In this document: positions 24,011-37,337 of the stretch, one piece after another
Layout of the letters: each line of letters starts with the position of its first letter
Numbering within the stretch: position 1 is the first letter of the stretch
Origin: Echinococcus granulosus
Taxonomy: Eukaryota > Platyhelminthes > Cestoda > Cyclophyllidea > Taeniidae
Reading direction: 5' to 3'
NCBI RefSeq assembly: GCF_000524195.1
Contig: NW_020170563.1
Coordinates: 3,857-67,856 of the forward strand
Length of the DNA stretch: 64,000 nt
Position numbers and translations under genes: made by a program
Notes under the pieces: model-generated
What the model saw: only the letters and a program-made list of their open reading frames with translations
Told to the model about the DNA's origin: nothing
Databases searched by the model: none

Positions 24011-27000
24011 CAACCTTGCCTTTTCTGTTTCATCTCGTCACTGAATCTCTTATTGTGAAATATTCTACCCCTTCAATTATCTCTCCCCTTGTCATCATAA
24101 ATGTCTATGTATTCATTCTTTTACTCAGCTTATTTAAGTAGTGCAAAATTGTTGTAATCCATTTTCTTTTAAGCATTGTTTGTCATCGCAATTTCCACGG
24201 GCGAAGTGGCATTAAAGACGGTTCCGATAGGTCCTTTTAAATCGAGTCAGAATTGTAAAACCATCTGCACGATCTGACAAAACGCTCTAACTGAAGGTGG
24301 CTTAACTAACCTACTTAAAACCACCTATATAGGCTTTAAGCAATTCAGTCACCGTGGTAGGAATGGTTTTATGTATAATTCGGAAGGATTACCACTTCCC
24401 GTGTGTGCGCTGGTCACGACCACTGTTCAAGTCCAATCGGGTCTTTAGGTTAACACAAAGGAGAAAAAATTTCAGTTTGCGGGAGTTGATTTTCTGCATG
24501 CCTTCCGCCTGTGCGTGTAAAAGCATTTGTGGGCTTGTCAACTTATGACTAGTACCCGGAACATGGGTATGTTTGTGTTAATTTTGGGGCTTTGTAAATT
24601 TTCGTACTGGAGACTAGTTTATCTACCACTCCGCCAGAAAGGTTCTTGTGCGATCTTCTGGTGACAGGTTCAGACGGTGGATGTTCGCCTCATGAGCGAT
24701 CCATCGCTATATTGAGCTTAAAGTCTAGAAGTTCGTGCACAAGGAGCTTCGTTCATCATCACACTTGTATACCCGCACTTTTGTCTAGGTTAACGCTGTC
24801 CGGGCCATGATGCATGGGCAGGTCGTCATGTTATTGCTGGCGGTAGCCAACAAAGGATTGGTCTTTTACACTTTGGGTATGCTCTTTGGTAGCTCTTTTA
24901 ATGACGCTCAAAACATCATTTTCTGAGGAAAGCAAAATGGGGAAGCCAACTCACCAATGCTGCCGATTTCAAGTACTCAGGGTTCGGTAATTAATTTGGT
25001 GAAGAATTAGTATGAGAATCACCAACCAAGGGAACGGCACGACTTTTCACCATGTCCGTAAATTTGAACCTTATGTATCTAGGTTGAACGCATTACTTCT
25101 ACAGTGTCTTTTGATTGTTTTGCAGCCTTAAAATCGAAAGGATGAAATTGACTTATGTGAAATTTCCCAAGTCTGTACAAATTAAATGCGTTTCAGTGCA
25201 TCACGACGTGCTAAATAAGCTATACTGTTTGGGAGAAAATAGGACCAATCAGCTATAAATTCATGCCTACATTTTCATTATTCAGTCATGTTCTCCAATT
25301 ACAGGATACTTGAACCAGTGAATGAAAGTAGGACAATGGCAGAGATCTCTTCCAGTTTTCCGAAGCAAGACTCCAAGATGCTGTTTGAAAATTCCAATGT
25401 TGTGAACTTGTAAGGTAGAATCAGTTGCTCAGTCAGTAATCTCTGAGATAACAGGTCTCAGTAGTTCTCAATAGCCGAAGGCGAATATATCACCAATTCC
25501 TGCAGTCGCATAGCTCAGAACCGAATTTTTGGTAAAGGATATTACACTCGATAGGACAATTCAAATGTTAAAATGAATCATTAGGCTATATAAACAAGAC
25601 AGTCTATTTGCAGGTCATTTTATCTCTGATCGATTGCATGCTCCATTTCTTTCGTAGGAATTGCAACACTGGCGGTGGACTTCTAGTCATTGGGACGGGA
25701 TTGATGCGTACTGGAACAACCAGCCCGCAAATTATATTGGAAGATCTTCTAGAAAAACCACATTATCATATGTTACTTGTTGCCCTTCAATTACGCGAAT
25801 CGGCAGTTGGACAGTGGCTAGAGGTCTGTCTAACGAGGATGGAATTAAAGAGGCTCTGAGTGGTTATTGTTGCAACTGCTGACTATCCTGCCTGCTCATT
25901 CTTCTTAGAATTAGCTGAAGCCCATTTGAATGCCAAGGTTGGAAGATTAGGAATTCGTATTATAATAGCGGGATAATTTTGAATGGATTAGTAAAAGGCA
26001 GATTTAGGAGTCCCCTTAGCGATACTAAAGTCCCATTGATTTTAAGGGTTAAGTAGTCTGAGTCTTACTGAATATTCTGCTAATTTTCTTGTACACTTGC
26101 TCAAGTAATAACCTAGTGGAAACCAGATTAAGGTTTTCAATATTAAAAGGTGCTCTCTCAATTAGGAAATATTGGCCATCCGAGACGCCAGTCGAACTAC
26201 ACTGTTATTGCCTGAAATGCTCCAAGCACCTAGTCTAGGTCGTCTACTGGTTCATTCACAGGGCCGAATTTTTGGTCCCTTAAATCTTTACTATGCCAAG
26301 TTTAAAGTAACTCGGCAGAAGAACTGGAGATAGCATTCTAATGTTAGGATGCTCAAGTAAACACCAGTCTGCTCCCAGAGAGACTACTGATTTTTAATCC
26401 CACCGACTGTTAAGGATCCCCCTGTGCATTTTTGAGATTGCCAAGGCCCAAGGTAGCCTATCATCAAGCCAACCAAAGAGAGATCATGCCTCAGGTCCTC
26501 AAAAACCAGTTTCTTCATTGTGCTCTCTGGGATTGTTGCTATTTATTTTTCGCTTGCTTTTTGGTAGAAACAGTTCCCTTGTAAGCTTCTCAACCTGGAC
26601 TGTAAATTGCACTGTAAATGATTATTTAGATATTTTTTATCGTTAACTTTAATAGAAGCACTCCAACCTCTTTTTGCTCTGGTCTTGTGAGGTCTACACT
26701 TGGGTTGGGGGTTCGGTCAACCGGAATAACTTGCTCATAGGAAAAATATATCTTTGAGGACAAGAATTATGATTTGTAATGAAGTAGAGTGAATGATAAT
26801 TTTGTTCCCCTGCAGTCTATACAAATGCGCAGTTTTGAAGACGTTCGAGTTGCATTTGAAGAGACGGATTAAGGTATTTCAAATATTCTTGTATTACAAG
26901 CTAGTGATTGAATTTTATCTGCTCTAAGGCTCTGGAACTGCATTCTCAATTTCAAGTGCATATCTCTATTCGTCGCTAACATTCACACTTTATTCGCCTG

Positions 27001-30000
27001 AAAGTATTCATTGATAAGACAAACCCCGATTCCATAAGGCAGACAGCAATTTTTCGCAAATGAAGGCATGGATGGCGTATGAACTGAAGACGCTTCACTT
27101 CAATCATTGCGTTTGTAGACGCTGCATGTAATGAGCTCTCCTTTCCGACAAGCAATCCAATCTAGTCTTCATTACAAGAACGAACTACAGGACAAGCACC
27201 AACTGGGAGTGAGATCTCACCCGAGGCCGAGGCGGTGGCAGCGGTTTGTGTAACTGATCTAAAAGAAGCTATGTTAATTTGGAGCTCTCTATTCTACTTC
27301 CCTCTACCAATCAAAAGATCCTTGACACCTAGAGGCAATTTAATGTACCAATGTATCTATCCAATTATAAAACCATAAATAGCAGATTATTTTCTATCAG
27401 ATTCGGAGAATTTGTAACGACTAAAATTTGCGATTGATGATTTCGAATTAAAATCCCTTTTATGTGTCAGGATTGAAAAATAGGAACGAGTTTTTAAGTC
27501 TTTGACGTAACATAGAAGAAAATAACAACCTCTTGGCAAAGAATGCATCCAATTTAAGAGGCAGCATCCGCTCCTATTTTTCTTCAAGGATAAATAGATT
27601 ATTTATTTAAAGTATTGGGAGTTTGCCCCAATGTATTACGCAACAAATGCCTATCTGGCCTACTTTACGTAGAAGCCTTACATAGTTTGAATGACAACTA
27701 ACCGCATTTGGTGACGCGAGTCCACCATTGGATGCCTATTTTATTCCATCTCGTGTTTGAAATTACCCCGCATGATTAAAAAGTAGTGCCTTATTAGTTC
27801 CGTTACCCGATCCACTGTAGCATAATGAAGAAGAATCAAAACAATTTTTTGAGTTGTTCAAAAAAGCTTATTCACTGAGATTGCATCAATGAAGTTAACA
27901 TAAAGATCATTCACTTTTATAGTTTTGCATTGCATCATAAGCGGATTTTAATATACAAGTGATCCTATGCTGTATTGTACTGCAGGTTTAAAATTTTTAA
28001 GATGAGAAATGCTCCACTTTATCATCATTAGTTATTGGAAAGTTACAGACGGACGAATGGGCGGCTTTATTTACGAGTTCGTCCACTTTTGCTCAGGTAC
28101 AAAGCGTGCATAAATCGGTAGAATGCAGACAGAATTCAAGTTAGTAGAAAGTGAGTTCAAATCCACAGAAGATCCAAAAATTTACCTTTGAAAAGTGCAT
28201 AGAAAATGCTCTTACTCTTCTGTACTTATGTTATATATCTTTTAGAGTTTAATTAATATCTGAAACTCTGCTTTCACAAAAGTGTTAATCAATGCGCAGA
28301 AGTGCTGCTTGAATTGCTGCGTGCATTAACTTTTTAAGATTTTAAATGCCTTTAAATGGCTAATTTAACTCTTATTCCGCAGGTGGATTGGACTGGTGCA
28401 ATATCATGACAATAGATTATGTGTCATCGGGTGTTCTAAGTGTTAAATGTTCACAAAAATGACTATTGTTTTTATAGGCTGGGAATCGCCACCTCCGTGA
28501 TTGTTACTGGCAGATTTGTGGCCATCCATGAAACGCTCACACAATTCAATAATTTTTCTTACTGTGGATAAGCGTCAGCAATATTTTACTGTACTTAATT
28601 TCTCCTACAAATTCAAGTAGTCATTCAAGTGTCTATGTTTTATGCCTTCGTTGACAAGGCACTGCGCTAACGCCATACCTTGTTGCATGCACGTACTCAC
28701 TACCATTGTTATCTGCCATTTCGGTTTACAGCTTCTGAACTAGCAGTACTCATTAGAAGACACTCCGTACTCATGGATGCATGTAGATGTGCTACGGTAA
28801 CATCCACAATTATAGCTTAAAAACGATGACGATAAATCCCATCCATGTTGACTAAGCCACAGCAAAAATTGACGATGAGGTTGACAAATCTTTCTTATTT
28901 GCAAATGGGATAGAGTTTCCAGCATTGTCAGGAGCATTCTGTTTCTAATCTTATGAAAAATAGTGGAGCCTTATCAGCAAGTGAGTAGGCGAACCAGTGT
29001 ATTAGCCAAAATCAAGGCTTTGATACAGTTATAAAGCTCAAGGTAAAGATAATTGCTTGACGGAGACAGTGCGCATTTCGGAAGGACTGTGGCCCTTCTA
29101 CCCACAGTCCTAATAACTCAGAAATGACCGATCGAGGATTTATATAATTACGTTACTCTCTCTTGCCGATCTGATTTGATTAGATTTTTAGGTTCTACAT
29201 TTGGAACGTCACTGCGAGTAGATTAACATCAGGCATGCCTTCAAAACCAGAGACGTGTTAATGTATCCCTTCAAGATTCGTACGATTACAATAAATAAAA
29301 TGTGCAGCAGTTTAAAAGTTTAGATGAGGAATACCTGTGATTCTACTTAATATTCACTTTGGACCTATGCCAAGCCCTAGGATAAGTGCATTAACGCTTT
29401 TTACTGTTTTATAATAAAATAAGTATGGTGGAAAAGGCTTGTCCAATTAAATAGAGGATTAGTTATTCCTTTGTATTAACATGAACCGACAACATGAAAA
29501 CTTATTTCCAAAAGGACTGGGCAAATATAGCGTGTTTACTTCCGTGTTCATCTTGGGACATGGTTATCAAATTTTACTTGTTAGTGATCCCCCGTTTCTC
29601 TCCAAATTTACTTTTTTTTACTATTACAAAATGCGCAAAGTCCAAAAAAATATTTGGGCTTCAAGAAACTTCGGTTCTGCTCATTAAATCGCTCGTTAGT
29701 GTTTGTTAAGCAAAAGTTTTAACGTAATCCTCGTTCATCGTTTTGTCAATGTTTCATGGCTTGGTATTTACTGGAATGAAGAGTTAGCTGAGGAGTCATT
29801 CCCTACAAGTTGTACGTGCATTGTAACAGTATAGCCTCCCGCCGTGGCTTTAGCCTTCCAGGCCATCTCTACGCTAACAACAATTTTTTCTTATCAATGT
29901 GGCCTACTAGGATTTCGGGAAAAACTTGAGGTGTTGCAGTGGTTGCAGCGGCAAGTTAGACCGATCTAAAAGTCCAGCTGTTATATTTTTTGGCTGATTA

Positions 30001-31700
30001 ACAAAACTGAACAGCACAGAAGGATGACATATTATGCACATTTAGCTTTCGGGTTATCACAGCCAGACTAATTGGGTAATAATCACTCCAGTCTCGTGCC
30101 TTGAGGCCATATCAGACCATTATGAAGACGTGAAAATTAGGTGAAAAGTGGTGCTTCCTTCATGCCTAGAGTAGCCGAATGAAATTATTGAATAAAACAA
30201 GTCTCAAAATTAGCTTAAATTATGGCTATTCAATTTCCGACCTTGCAGTTGGTTTTGCCATGTTAAGGTGCGAAGCAAAAAGATATTGCTTAATAATTTG
30301 CATTGCTACTGATAACTCCATAGAGCAGTAGACGATACCAAAACACAATGATTGCGAAATTTTGATATAAATGTCAATGTATTTGTCAGTGGTTTCATCA
30401 GTTGTATGTTGTAGAAGGCAACCCAATCAGTTTGTATAGCTGTATAATAAAAGTAGCATAAATGCAAAGTTCTCCATTACCGCAACCAGGTACTCAGGTA
30501 TCTTGTACCTTTTTGGAAAAAAGCAAATATCAATGAGGGTATTTTCAATTGCTAAAATCATTTCCAACCTCAGAATTTACTTTCATGCATGTGGCGCCCG
30601 TTTTTTGCCTTTCAGACGGTATAGCTGTAAATAAATTGTTTTATTTTTCACACAGTGAAGCATTGAAATGGTGAAATTAAAATTCCTATTGCGAAGAGTA
30701 GAAATTCATCTCGAGCTCTAAGCATTCATTTACAAATGATTCACTACTAGAACAATGTTTCCAAGAACTTTAGATGGAAGCTTGTCCTACTATAGCACCT
30801 TCTTCATTTGTAATCCAATAATTGTTGTAAGATGGTTCTGTAACCTTGGAAAAAATTCAAACCAGAATCGTAAAGCTGGCAAACTCGGGACACGTTTGGT
30901 TCAGTCGACGTTTTATAATCGTAATTTCTTACATCTAGGTCCACCTTTGAAAATGGACCTGTCAAATTTTCGAAACATCAGCTCTAAAGCATTATAGTGC
31001 AACTGCTTCATGCAAACACTGATCCTCTCGATTCTACCATCGCCCACTCTTCTTGAGTAATTAACCCTTACGCAACCAAATACATTTAATTCCGACTGTC
31101 CTACTAATACATTTATCAAGTAGAAATTATAAAATGAGCTAAAAATGCTAGGCATTAAGCCCGTTTACTTCTAGTCTAAGTTAGCATCTATTGGATCTAT
31201 CTAAGTGCTTACTATCTGGTAATTTGATTCAGTTTCATATAAAAACCAGTCATTCAGTATTTACTTAATAAGATTAATGATTTAATCAGATATGAACGTT
31301 TTAAAACTGCGCATTGAAATGGCGCAAAATAATCGTTCTTCGCCTTCCCCAAAAGGGTCGCGGCTTTAGGACGAAGGATAAAGCAACATTTCCATCTATC
31401 GAATACTATTTTGGGTCACTGGTTCTTCAGCGTGCAGCAGGTTCAGTCGGTTCTCATTCCTTATTTAGCTGTCGTTCTCTATTCAAACATCAAATATAAC
31501 CTTCCCGCGACAAGAATTTTTCCAACAATTTGTTGATTATTATTTAGGCAATAATCCCGGGCGAAGAAGTCATTGCATACTTTGATCTTCGTTGAGGCTT
31601 ACGACACACGCCCTTTGAAGTTCTTTTGAGGCCTAGGAAATAACATCGCATTGTACGAGAGAAGCTTGCATTCCATTAGCACCTGGACTGGCAGTTATTG
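24011..31700. other. Gene-poor region downstream of IDH3A
   Basis: I find no supportable gene. Open frames are short and lack family similarity. Points of note are a perfect 10-bp hairpin at 29083-29111 and short similar stretches at about 27221-27271 and 29930-29980 (also in IDH3A intron 6), which share a GATCTAAAA core preceded by a GAGG-GGTGG-like run. No AATAAA signal is evident close after the IDH3A stop codon. Confidence 0.5.
29083..29111 (+). repeat. Perfect inverted repeat (10-bp stem, 9-nt loop)
   Basis: AGGACTGTGG at 29083-29092 is followed by a 9-base loop and then CCACAGTCCT at 29102-29111, an exact reverse complement. Outside it, CATTTC and GAAATG could pair further. It lies in gene-poor DNA. 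It is too short for a normal microRNA precursor and has no T-run to suggest a terminator. Confidence 0.8.
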
Positions 31701-31719
31701 ACTTCAGATGGAACCTTTT

Positions 31720-33060
31720 GGACCTGTCTGATGAGGCAGTAGGAACCTCTGTGAAATGTCAGCAGTTACCATTTCCTCTCCTAATTTCAGTAGTGCTGGC
31801 TTAAACATGTGAAAAAGCCGTTTCGCTTCTCCATTGGATTGAGGATGAAAAGGTGGGTGGTCTGTTTGCACAATTGCCTAGTGACAGCAAAAGTCACGAA
31901 ACTTCTGCTAAGGGAGCTATGTCCTGTTATCGGTTGCCAACAACTTTAGGGATACGTGATGACAGAAGAACAAGCGAAGTAATTATAGTTTATTGGCGGC
32001 CGTGAGAGGGGCTGCAGATGCTTTCTTGGCTTCTTTGGAAAGACAAAAGACGCTATTGATTAAACTGGTAAAGCCGAGGTAGAGTTGTGATCATGGTTTC
32101 TTTTGTCTGAGGTCAAGGTGTTGGAAGAAGACAATTTTTAACCCCATGCGTCAAGTGGAAAACTAAGACAATCTTTTTGACAACTGCCACCGACTGCTCA
32201 TGAACGACTCCCACTGAACGCTTTTGATTGCAAGTGGTTTGGGTGGGTACATGGTCCAGACATAGCCGGTGGAACCAGTCAAAGCCAAGTGGGTCGAGGT
32301 TTGACTCTGTGATGTTCTTGTGAATGATGTGCCACGGAAGTAAACGCAGCACTGAAGCTGTCTAAGAAGATTCATTTAGGCACCGCATAAACTAGTGGTT
32401 GTTCAAAATGTCTATCCGACCAGAGATATCAGAGTAGGTTCGAAATGATGTCGCTATGGAAGTGTCATTGAGACAAACAGTGAGCTGGCTTTACAAACCA
32501 GGCTGTATTTCTTTGATTATTTTGCTCTTGTTTTTCCTCCTTTGTTGGTGTTCAGATTAGGAATGAATGGGCGGAGTTGACAGTACCCATGTTTGTGACC
32601 GCTAGTGTTGCACTCCCGACACGGATGTTGCTTGTAGAATAGAATGTAATAGAGGCTTAGGCCCTGCGCTTCTATCAGAGCAAATGAGCTTCCCTGGTTT
32701 TAACGCCACAGCTTCGACTTTTGGGGCGTGGGCCAGATCTGGTCGCACTAGGTTTTAGCAGGCCAGATTGGTCGAACTGATGTACAGAATGAACCTAAAA
32801 ACTAACTTGTTTTTAGGCTATGTCAGAGCGCTCTCATGCTGCATACCCTTTGGGTGTTTATACTTGTCAGCAAATGTCTCCTTAAAACGACTCGATGGGC
32901 GAACTTCAATATTTTACTAATTTGAGCAACTTAAGACTTCGAATGAAGAAAATTATTTGAATTGGCTGTCGCTTGAAATCTTGAACCTGAGTCGCTTGCA
33001 GGCGTCATTCACGCCTCAACCCTGTGTCAAAAATCGCGGTCTCATGCATAAGCAATTTTA
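31720..33060 (-). mobile_element. Decayed Ty3/gypsy element with Gag zinc knuckle and integrase remnants
   Basis: Minus-strand remnants run right to left in retrotransposon order. Around 32640-32590 a Gag-type zinc knuckle fits C-X2-C-X4-H-X4-C exactly (CRECNTSGHKHGYC). Around 32310-32160 a stretch resembles the start of a decayed integrase core. Around 31950-31930 lies TDNRT, which I read as a degraded TDNG motif. Around 31860-31800 is HPQSNGEAKR, matching the integrase HPQSNG-AER signature. Stop codons and frame changes break it throughout. Only about 280 bases separate the knuckle from the integrase-like part, too little for protease, reverse transcriptase and RNase H, so the copy is internally deleted or two fragments are juxtaposed. 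Ends and long terminal repeats were not found. Confidence 0.75.
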
Positions 33061-35424
33061 TGTTTGTAATGGAAAGTAAAAAGTGACGACTGGTCACCAA
33101 AACGTTGTTTAAAGGACTTGGCTCTCTCTTAAATCTTGCGGCAGCACTAAGATTCAGCATTAATTAAATCCTGCTGGACCTATTTTGCGAAGTAGAAGGT
33201 GGACCCTTAATGTGCCGTAGAACAGGCCCTTATACCGTTTAAGCCTTTAATCAGCCGCAGCTGTTTCCTCTACCTTATAGAGAAACTGGACCAATGTTAT
33301 CATTAAGGCCTTCTATTAATGGTCCGACTATTGCGGGTGAATGAATGGACGAAGTCAAACCTACCATCTGTCTTAAATTCATCAATTCCGGCTGATGCCC
33401 GCCTGCGTCTGCAATTGTTATAAACCATTGCCTACGTGGGTAAACACTGATCTAATCCGGTTCCCAAGCAGGATTATTAAAGAGATCAAGCTCAATATGT
33501 TAGTCTTGATAGCCGACCGATTTGAGCAAGCTGAAGGTGCGAAGTATGTCAACCTGACTACGAGCTTGCTGACGAATTCATAGAGTAGTCCCATCCTAGG
33601 GCATTCGAAGTATTTTGATTGGCCTTCGCTCAATAGTGACTATTAACTCACTCAAAGTTTATCTGTAGGTGTTATTGATCACCAAGGAGGAGCAGAAGAA
33701 TGCTCTTCGGGATGTTCCGAAATTAAACACGAAGAAAGAAACCCCTAGAAGACCGAATAAGGATCTTTCCCTAGGGTTACAGGTAGCCCCTTTAAACCAT
33801 TTAATAACATCACACTACTTTGATAATAAACAATAGCGAACAAACAAGGGCTTTTGAATGGCTCGGGATGTTTGAAACGGTACAGACCTGATGACTGAAC
33901 GAAATATATTAGTTATTGACTCAAGGCCATACTAGTTATCACCAATGCGGCTTTAGACGATGGGAAAGCTCGACCTCGAGCGAGGGACCAAATAAACAAA
34001 TAAAATAGTGACTTTAACCTTAAGTAACTATAAATTGAATGCTAACAAGTATTGTATATTTTTTCCCCTTATTTTGGGTGGTTATTCAACATGATATTTT
34101 AAATTCTCCGGCAGGGACTTTAAAAGCACTTCTGTGCAATCCTTTTTTGTGCTTTGGCAAGATTAAATAAAATAATTTCGACTTTTGTTGTGATTGCAAC
34201 AAACGCAGCCTAATCTTTTTTATTTTCCATTTTAAATAATTCTCACCAAGATGCATGCAAACTTGGAGGTCTTTGTAATGTCACATAAGGCTATTTATGT
34301 CCTTTTTCTACTTATTGTAATTCCATCATGAGTGACGCCAGCGTACTGTCAACGAGAGCACGATGGTGCAGGGCACCATCCACTACTTTGCGACACATCA
34401 TATCACAGAATCGAATAAACTAGTTCAGCCCTCTGACTAGCCCGTACAAATGCCACCCCCACCGCATTTAATACCCATTTGAATCATGAAAAACTGTAGA
34501 CAGACGACACCTTGCAGCACAAAAGCCAACTACGACCCATCCTATCCCATACTTGCACACACCCCTCGAACGTAGCTGCTGACTCACAGATCTTAATTAA
34601 CCGAACGGATAAAAAGCAGTCTATTCTATAGACATTAATCCTCAACAATTGAATAACAGAGGGGGCACTCGAGCGGTGAGGAAATTGCGACGCTGAACAT
34701 CAACTCTCCGGCATTACCCTTAGCGAAGTAATAGATTTAAAACAAGTGGCTCATCAGCGATTTCAGCCCCATTTGAGTCCGGACCAAAGGGCATTCGCCA
34801 ACTTATATGAAGGCATTCATCTGCCACCCTTGAAGTAACCAACCAGAAAGCTTCCTCCGGGGTGTGGTGACCTTGAGAACCACCCTCCTAACCAATCACT
34901 AACCGGCGTGCGTGATTCACGCCCCCGCTTGCACAGCTGATACGACACCGCCATCAACCACACAAGACAGCTATGCCGAGCGTAGAATTCCACTCCAACG
35001 TTTACGAACCAACCACATTTCAGCCCACCTCTTGGACTTGAGTCGTCACGCCGCACTATTCCTGGACGAAAAAATAAAAATTTTGTGGTCAACTCAAGAG
35101 TTTGGGATAATTTGTATGGATATGTACATCCGATTCAATAAAGCAGTGGAATATTAATAAAGCGGATGGAGATAGAGTTATGGTAACAGCCTTCAATGTA
35201 GAGAGAAAAGCAATAAAATTGGACCGAACTAATATGCACACGCAGACAAAAATCTTGCCACATTTCCGGTCTTCCATTAAAGAAGACAGCTATCATTCCC
35301 GTGAACACTTGAGGGATTACACGTGAAATGACACATCATGGGAGTGAGAATGATCTAAAAAAGACTCATAAACGCCATATTCGCCGTAATTGGTTCACGA
35401 AAAATGGTAGAGTAACGGGCAAAA
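33061..35424. other. Intergenic region 3' of the PEHE-domain gene
   Basis: I see no supportable gene. Minus-strand open frames at 33418-33633 and 34817-35092 have no family similarity and lack splice continuity with the PEHE gene. A short perfect hairpin (GATGGTGC, 3-base loop, GCACCATC) lies at 34362-34380. The stretch left of 35425 should hold the 3' UTR of the minus-strand gene. Confidence 0.5.
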
Positions 35425-36926
35425 TTACCCAAATTCCGGCTTAGGAACCTTCACGCCGAAAGCGATGACAGGGATATCACTCCGCACGTGAATATACCGT
35501 ACTGGAAAAGGACAAACACCGAATTAGTGAGATTCATAACCGTACATTATTTTTAACACGCAGGGCAAGAAGACACACCTTTGCTGATGGGCTCCAGCAA
35601 ACTAGTCGGCATAAATCGCTCCGGGTCAATATCCATGAAACTGTCCACTCGTGTAGCTTGTCGTTTGCGCTACAAAAGAGGGAAAACAAGAGGTTCAGTA
35701 CAAATATAGAAAACAATTCCTAATCTAAGAACACTACTTACCCAGCTCTCACGTTCTCTCCACTCAATTCGCAAACGGAGTTCCTCCTCCGCGGTACGCT
35801 GGTCAGACAATCGCTCTCGTTTGATTTCATGCGTTTCTAAGCGAGCGTGTCGAGACATGTAGACACCGTCCGACGTGTCTTCATAGTCTTCGGGTGGGCG
35901 AGATCGTTTCAGAGACTGTGTGCGGGTGAGCTGCGAATTTCGCGACCGAAGAACACGTGATACACCCGCTTCCCCTCCGCAGCGCTCCGTAATGACATCA
36001 TTTATTCGCCAGGAGGGAACTACAGGCAACGAGAATTGAGCAGATAATTAAATCAGATGAGCAAATGAAATGCTATTGAATGAGATATTTACCCACCCTC
36101 GATTTGCTTTCGTGCCCAGTCTTCCGGAGGAATGAATGAGTGGATATCAAAATGAGTTTGGTAGTAGTTAGAGGACGAGTATAGGATGCAAGGTGATGAT
36201 CTTCTCAAGAGTTTACCATGTTTTGGCGAGGAACTAGACCGGGAGGTGGTGCGCTGATTCCACGTGGAGGGGAGTGTGACTCGAGGTCTAAGTACACGAG
36301 GTTCAATGCCTCGACGACGATTAGCAACCCCACAGGGAGCAGAAGTAGAAGTGTTGGCATCAGGACGAACGGCTGAACGCTTTAGGGACGGTGGGGTGTT
36401 TTCTTGTGATGCGGACATATTCGTCAAAATCCGGTTCGGCACAGACTGACGAGACCGATCGTGCAATCGCGATCGTTCTGGCTCTGGCTGAGGTACGGAG
36501 GTAGGAGAGTTAAGAAAGACAGATGTGGGACTGCAGGCCCGTTTCACCAAATCAGGAAGGCTGTGAGCGGTGCCAGTAATGCATAACAGAGGGCCAGAGC
36601 CTGCAGATTTAATGAGTTATTAAACGGATATAAAGAACAAACCAAAAGACAAATCAATTACATACTCTTCAACGGGTTGTCGACATTGCATTCAATGCCG
36701 AGGCTTCGGAATAATGACCTCGACATTGAGGATCTGGGAAGCATATCAACTATTTTTTGGGCCAGCATTTCTGCATGGGATTGCTGAAATCAATGAAAAC
36801 ACAAATGCAATACATTTGCAAGGAGACGGCAAAGAAGCAGGGAGATTTTAATACCTTTTCTGTAGTGAAATGGGTTTTCGATGAGCGTAAGGAGTGTACG
36901 TACATTCGAGCAACAATTTCGGGCAT
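35425..36926 (-). CDS. PEHE-domain protein, MSL1/KANSL1 family (MSL1-like)
   Basis: Proteins of this family are scaffolds of MOF (KAT8) histone H4 acetyltransferase complexes. Minus-strand exons, 5' to 3', are 36926-36855, 36783-36666, 36600-36097, 36019-35742, 35669-35579 and 35501-35425 (TAA). They sum to 1140 nt (379 residues), all phases agree, and the five introns are 65-77 nt with GT-AG ends. The middle is Ser/Arg-rich and disordered (SRSSSSPKHGKLLRRSSP). The PEHE region starts at VPSWRIND across the exon 3-4 join and contains EDTSDGVYMSRHARLE followed by a charged helix. The C-terminal exon has SDIPVIAFGVKVPKPEF, resembling the MSL1 tail (-LPVVAFG-PLPK-), which in MSL1 binds MSL3; this favours MSL1 over KANSL1. 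FDIHSFIP before the PEHE region is more KANSL1-like. The start MPEIVARMY is the first ATG of an open exon; a further upstream exon is possible. I see no MSL1-type N-terminal coiled coil. Confidence 0.78.
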
Positions 36927-37337
36927 AGTTCAAAAACTAGTCCATACAGACGTGACTATACACCTGAGGCTCCTTCAAAGGACGTAAAGATAAGAACATG
37001 GTGCACAAATTTGACTCTGAAAGTGATCAATTTAAACAATGGTGGTAGGTATTTTAATTGACCCAATATAGCTTTTTAATCTTCCTGACGGCAAATTAAC
37101 AATAATAAAAATGTTTGCTTTTAAAATTTCACGCTTGCATAGCGTTTTAACTTTTTAAATTAAAACTTAATATTAATTTTCTCAGCCCAAATTTAAACGT
37201 CTTACTAACTATCAAGTCAACGAGATGAAGATATGCTCAGTAAAATAAATATCCCTATATCTGCTACTGTTTTTTTAACCATTTGCATTTATGATTTTGT
37301 TGCTAGTAAGTTTTGCATCGGACTGCGACACACTACT

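Noticed and set aside
25608..25882. Two overlapping plus-strand frames (83 and 73 codons)
   Set aside because: Overlapping frames in unassigned sequence with no domain and no signal to choose between them.
34817..35092. Minus-strand frame downstream of the PEHE gene as an extra last exon
   Set aside because: No matching splice acceptor or family similarity; the upstream exon already reaches an in-frame TAA after the conserved VIAFG tail.
36264..36449. Plus-strand frame inside the PEHE-domain gene
   Set aside because: It is antisense to a phase-consistent minus-strand exon and has no family similarity.
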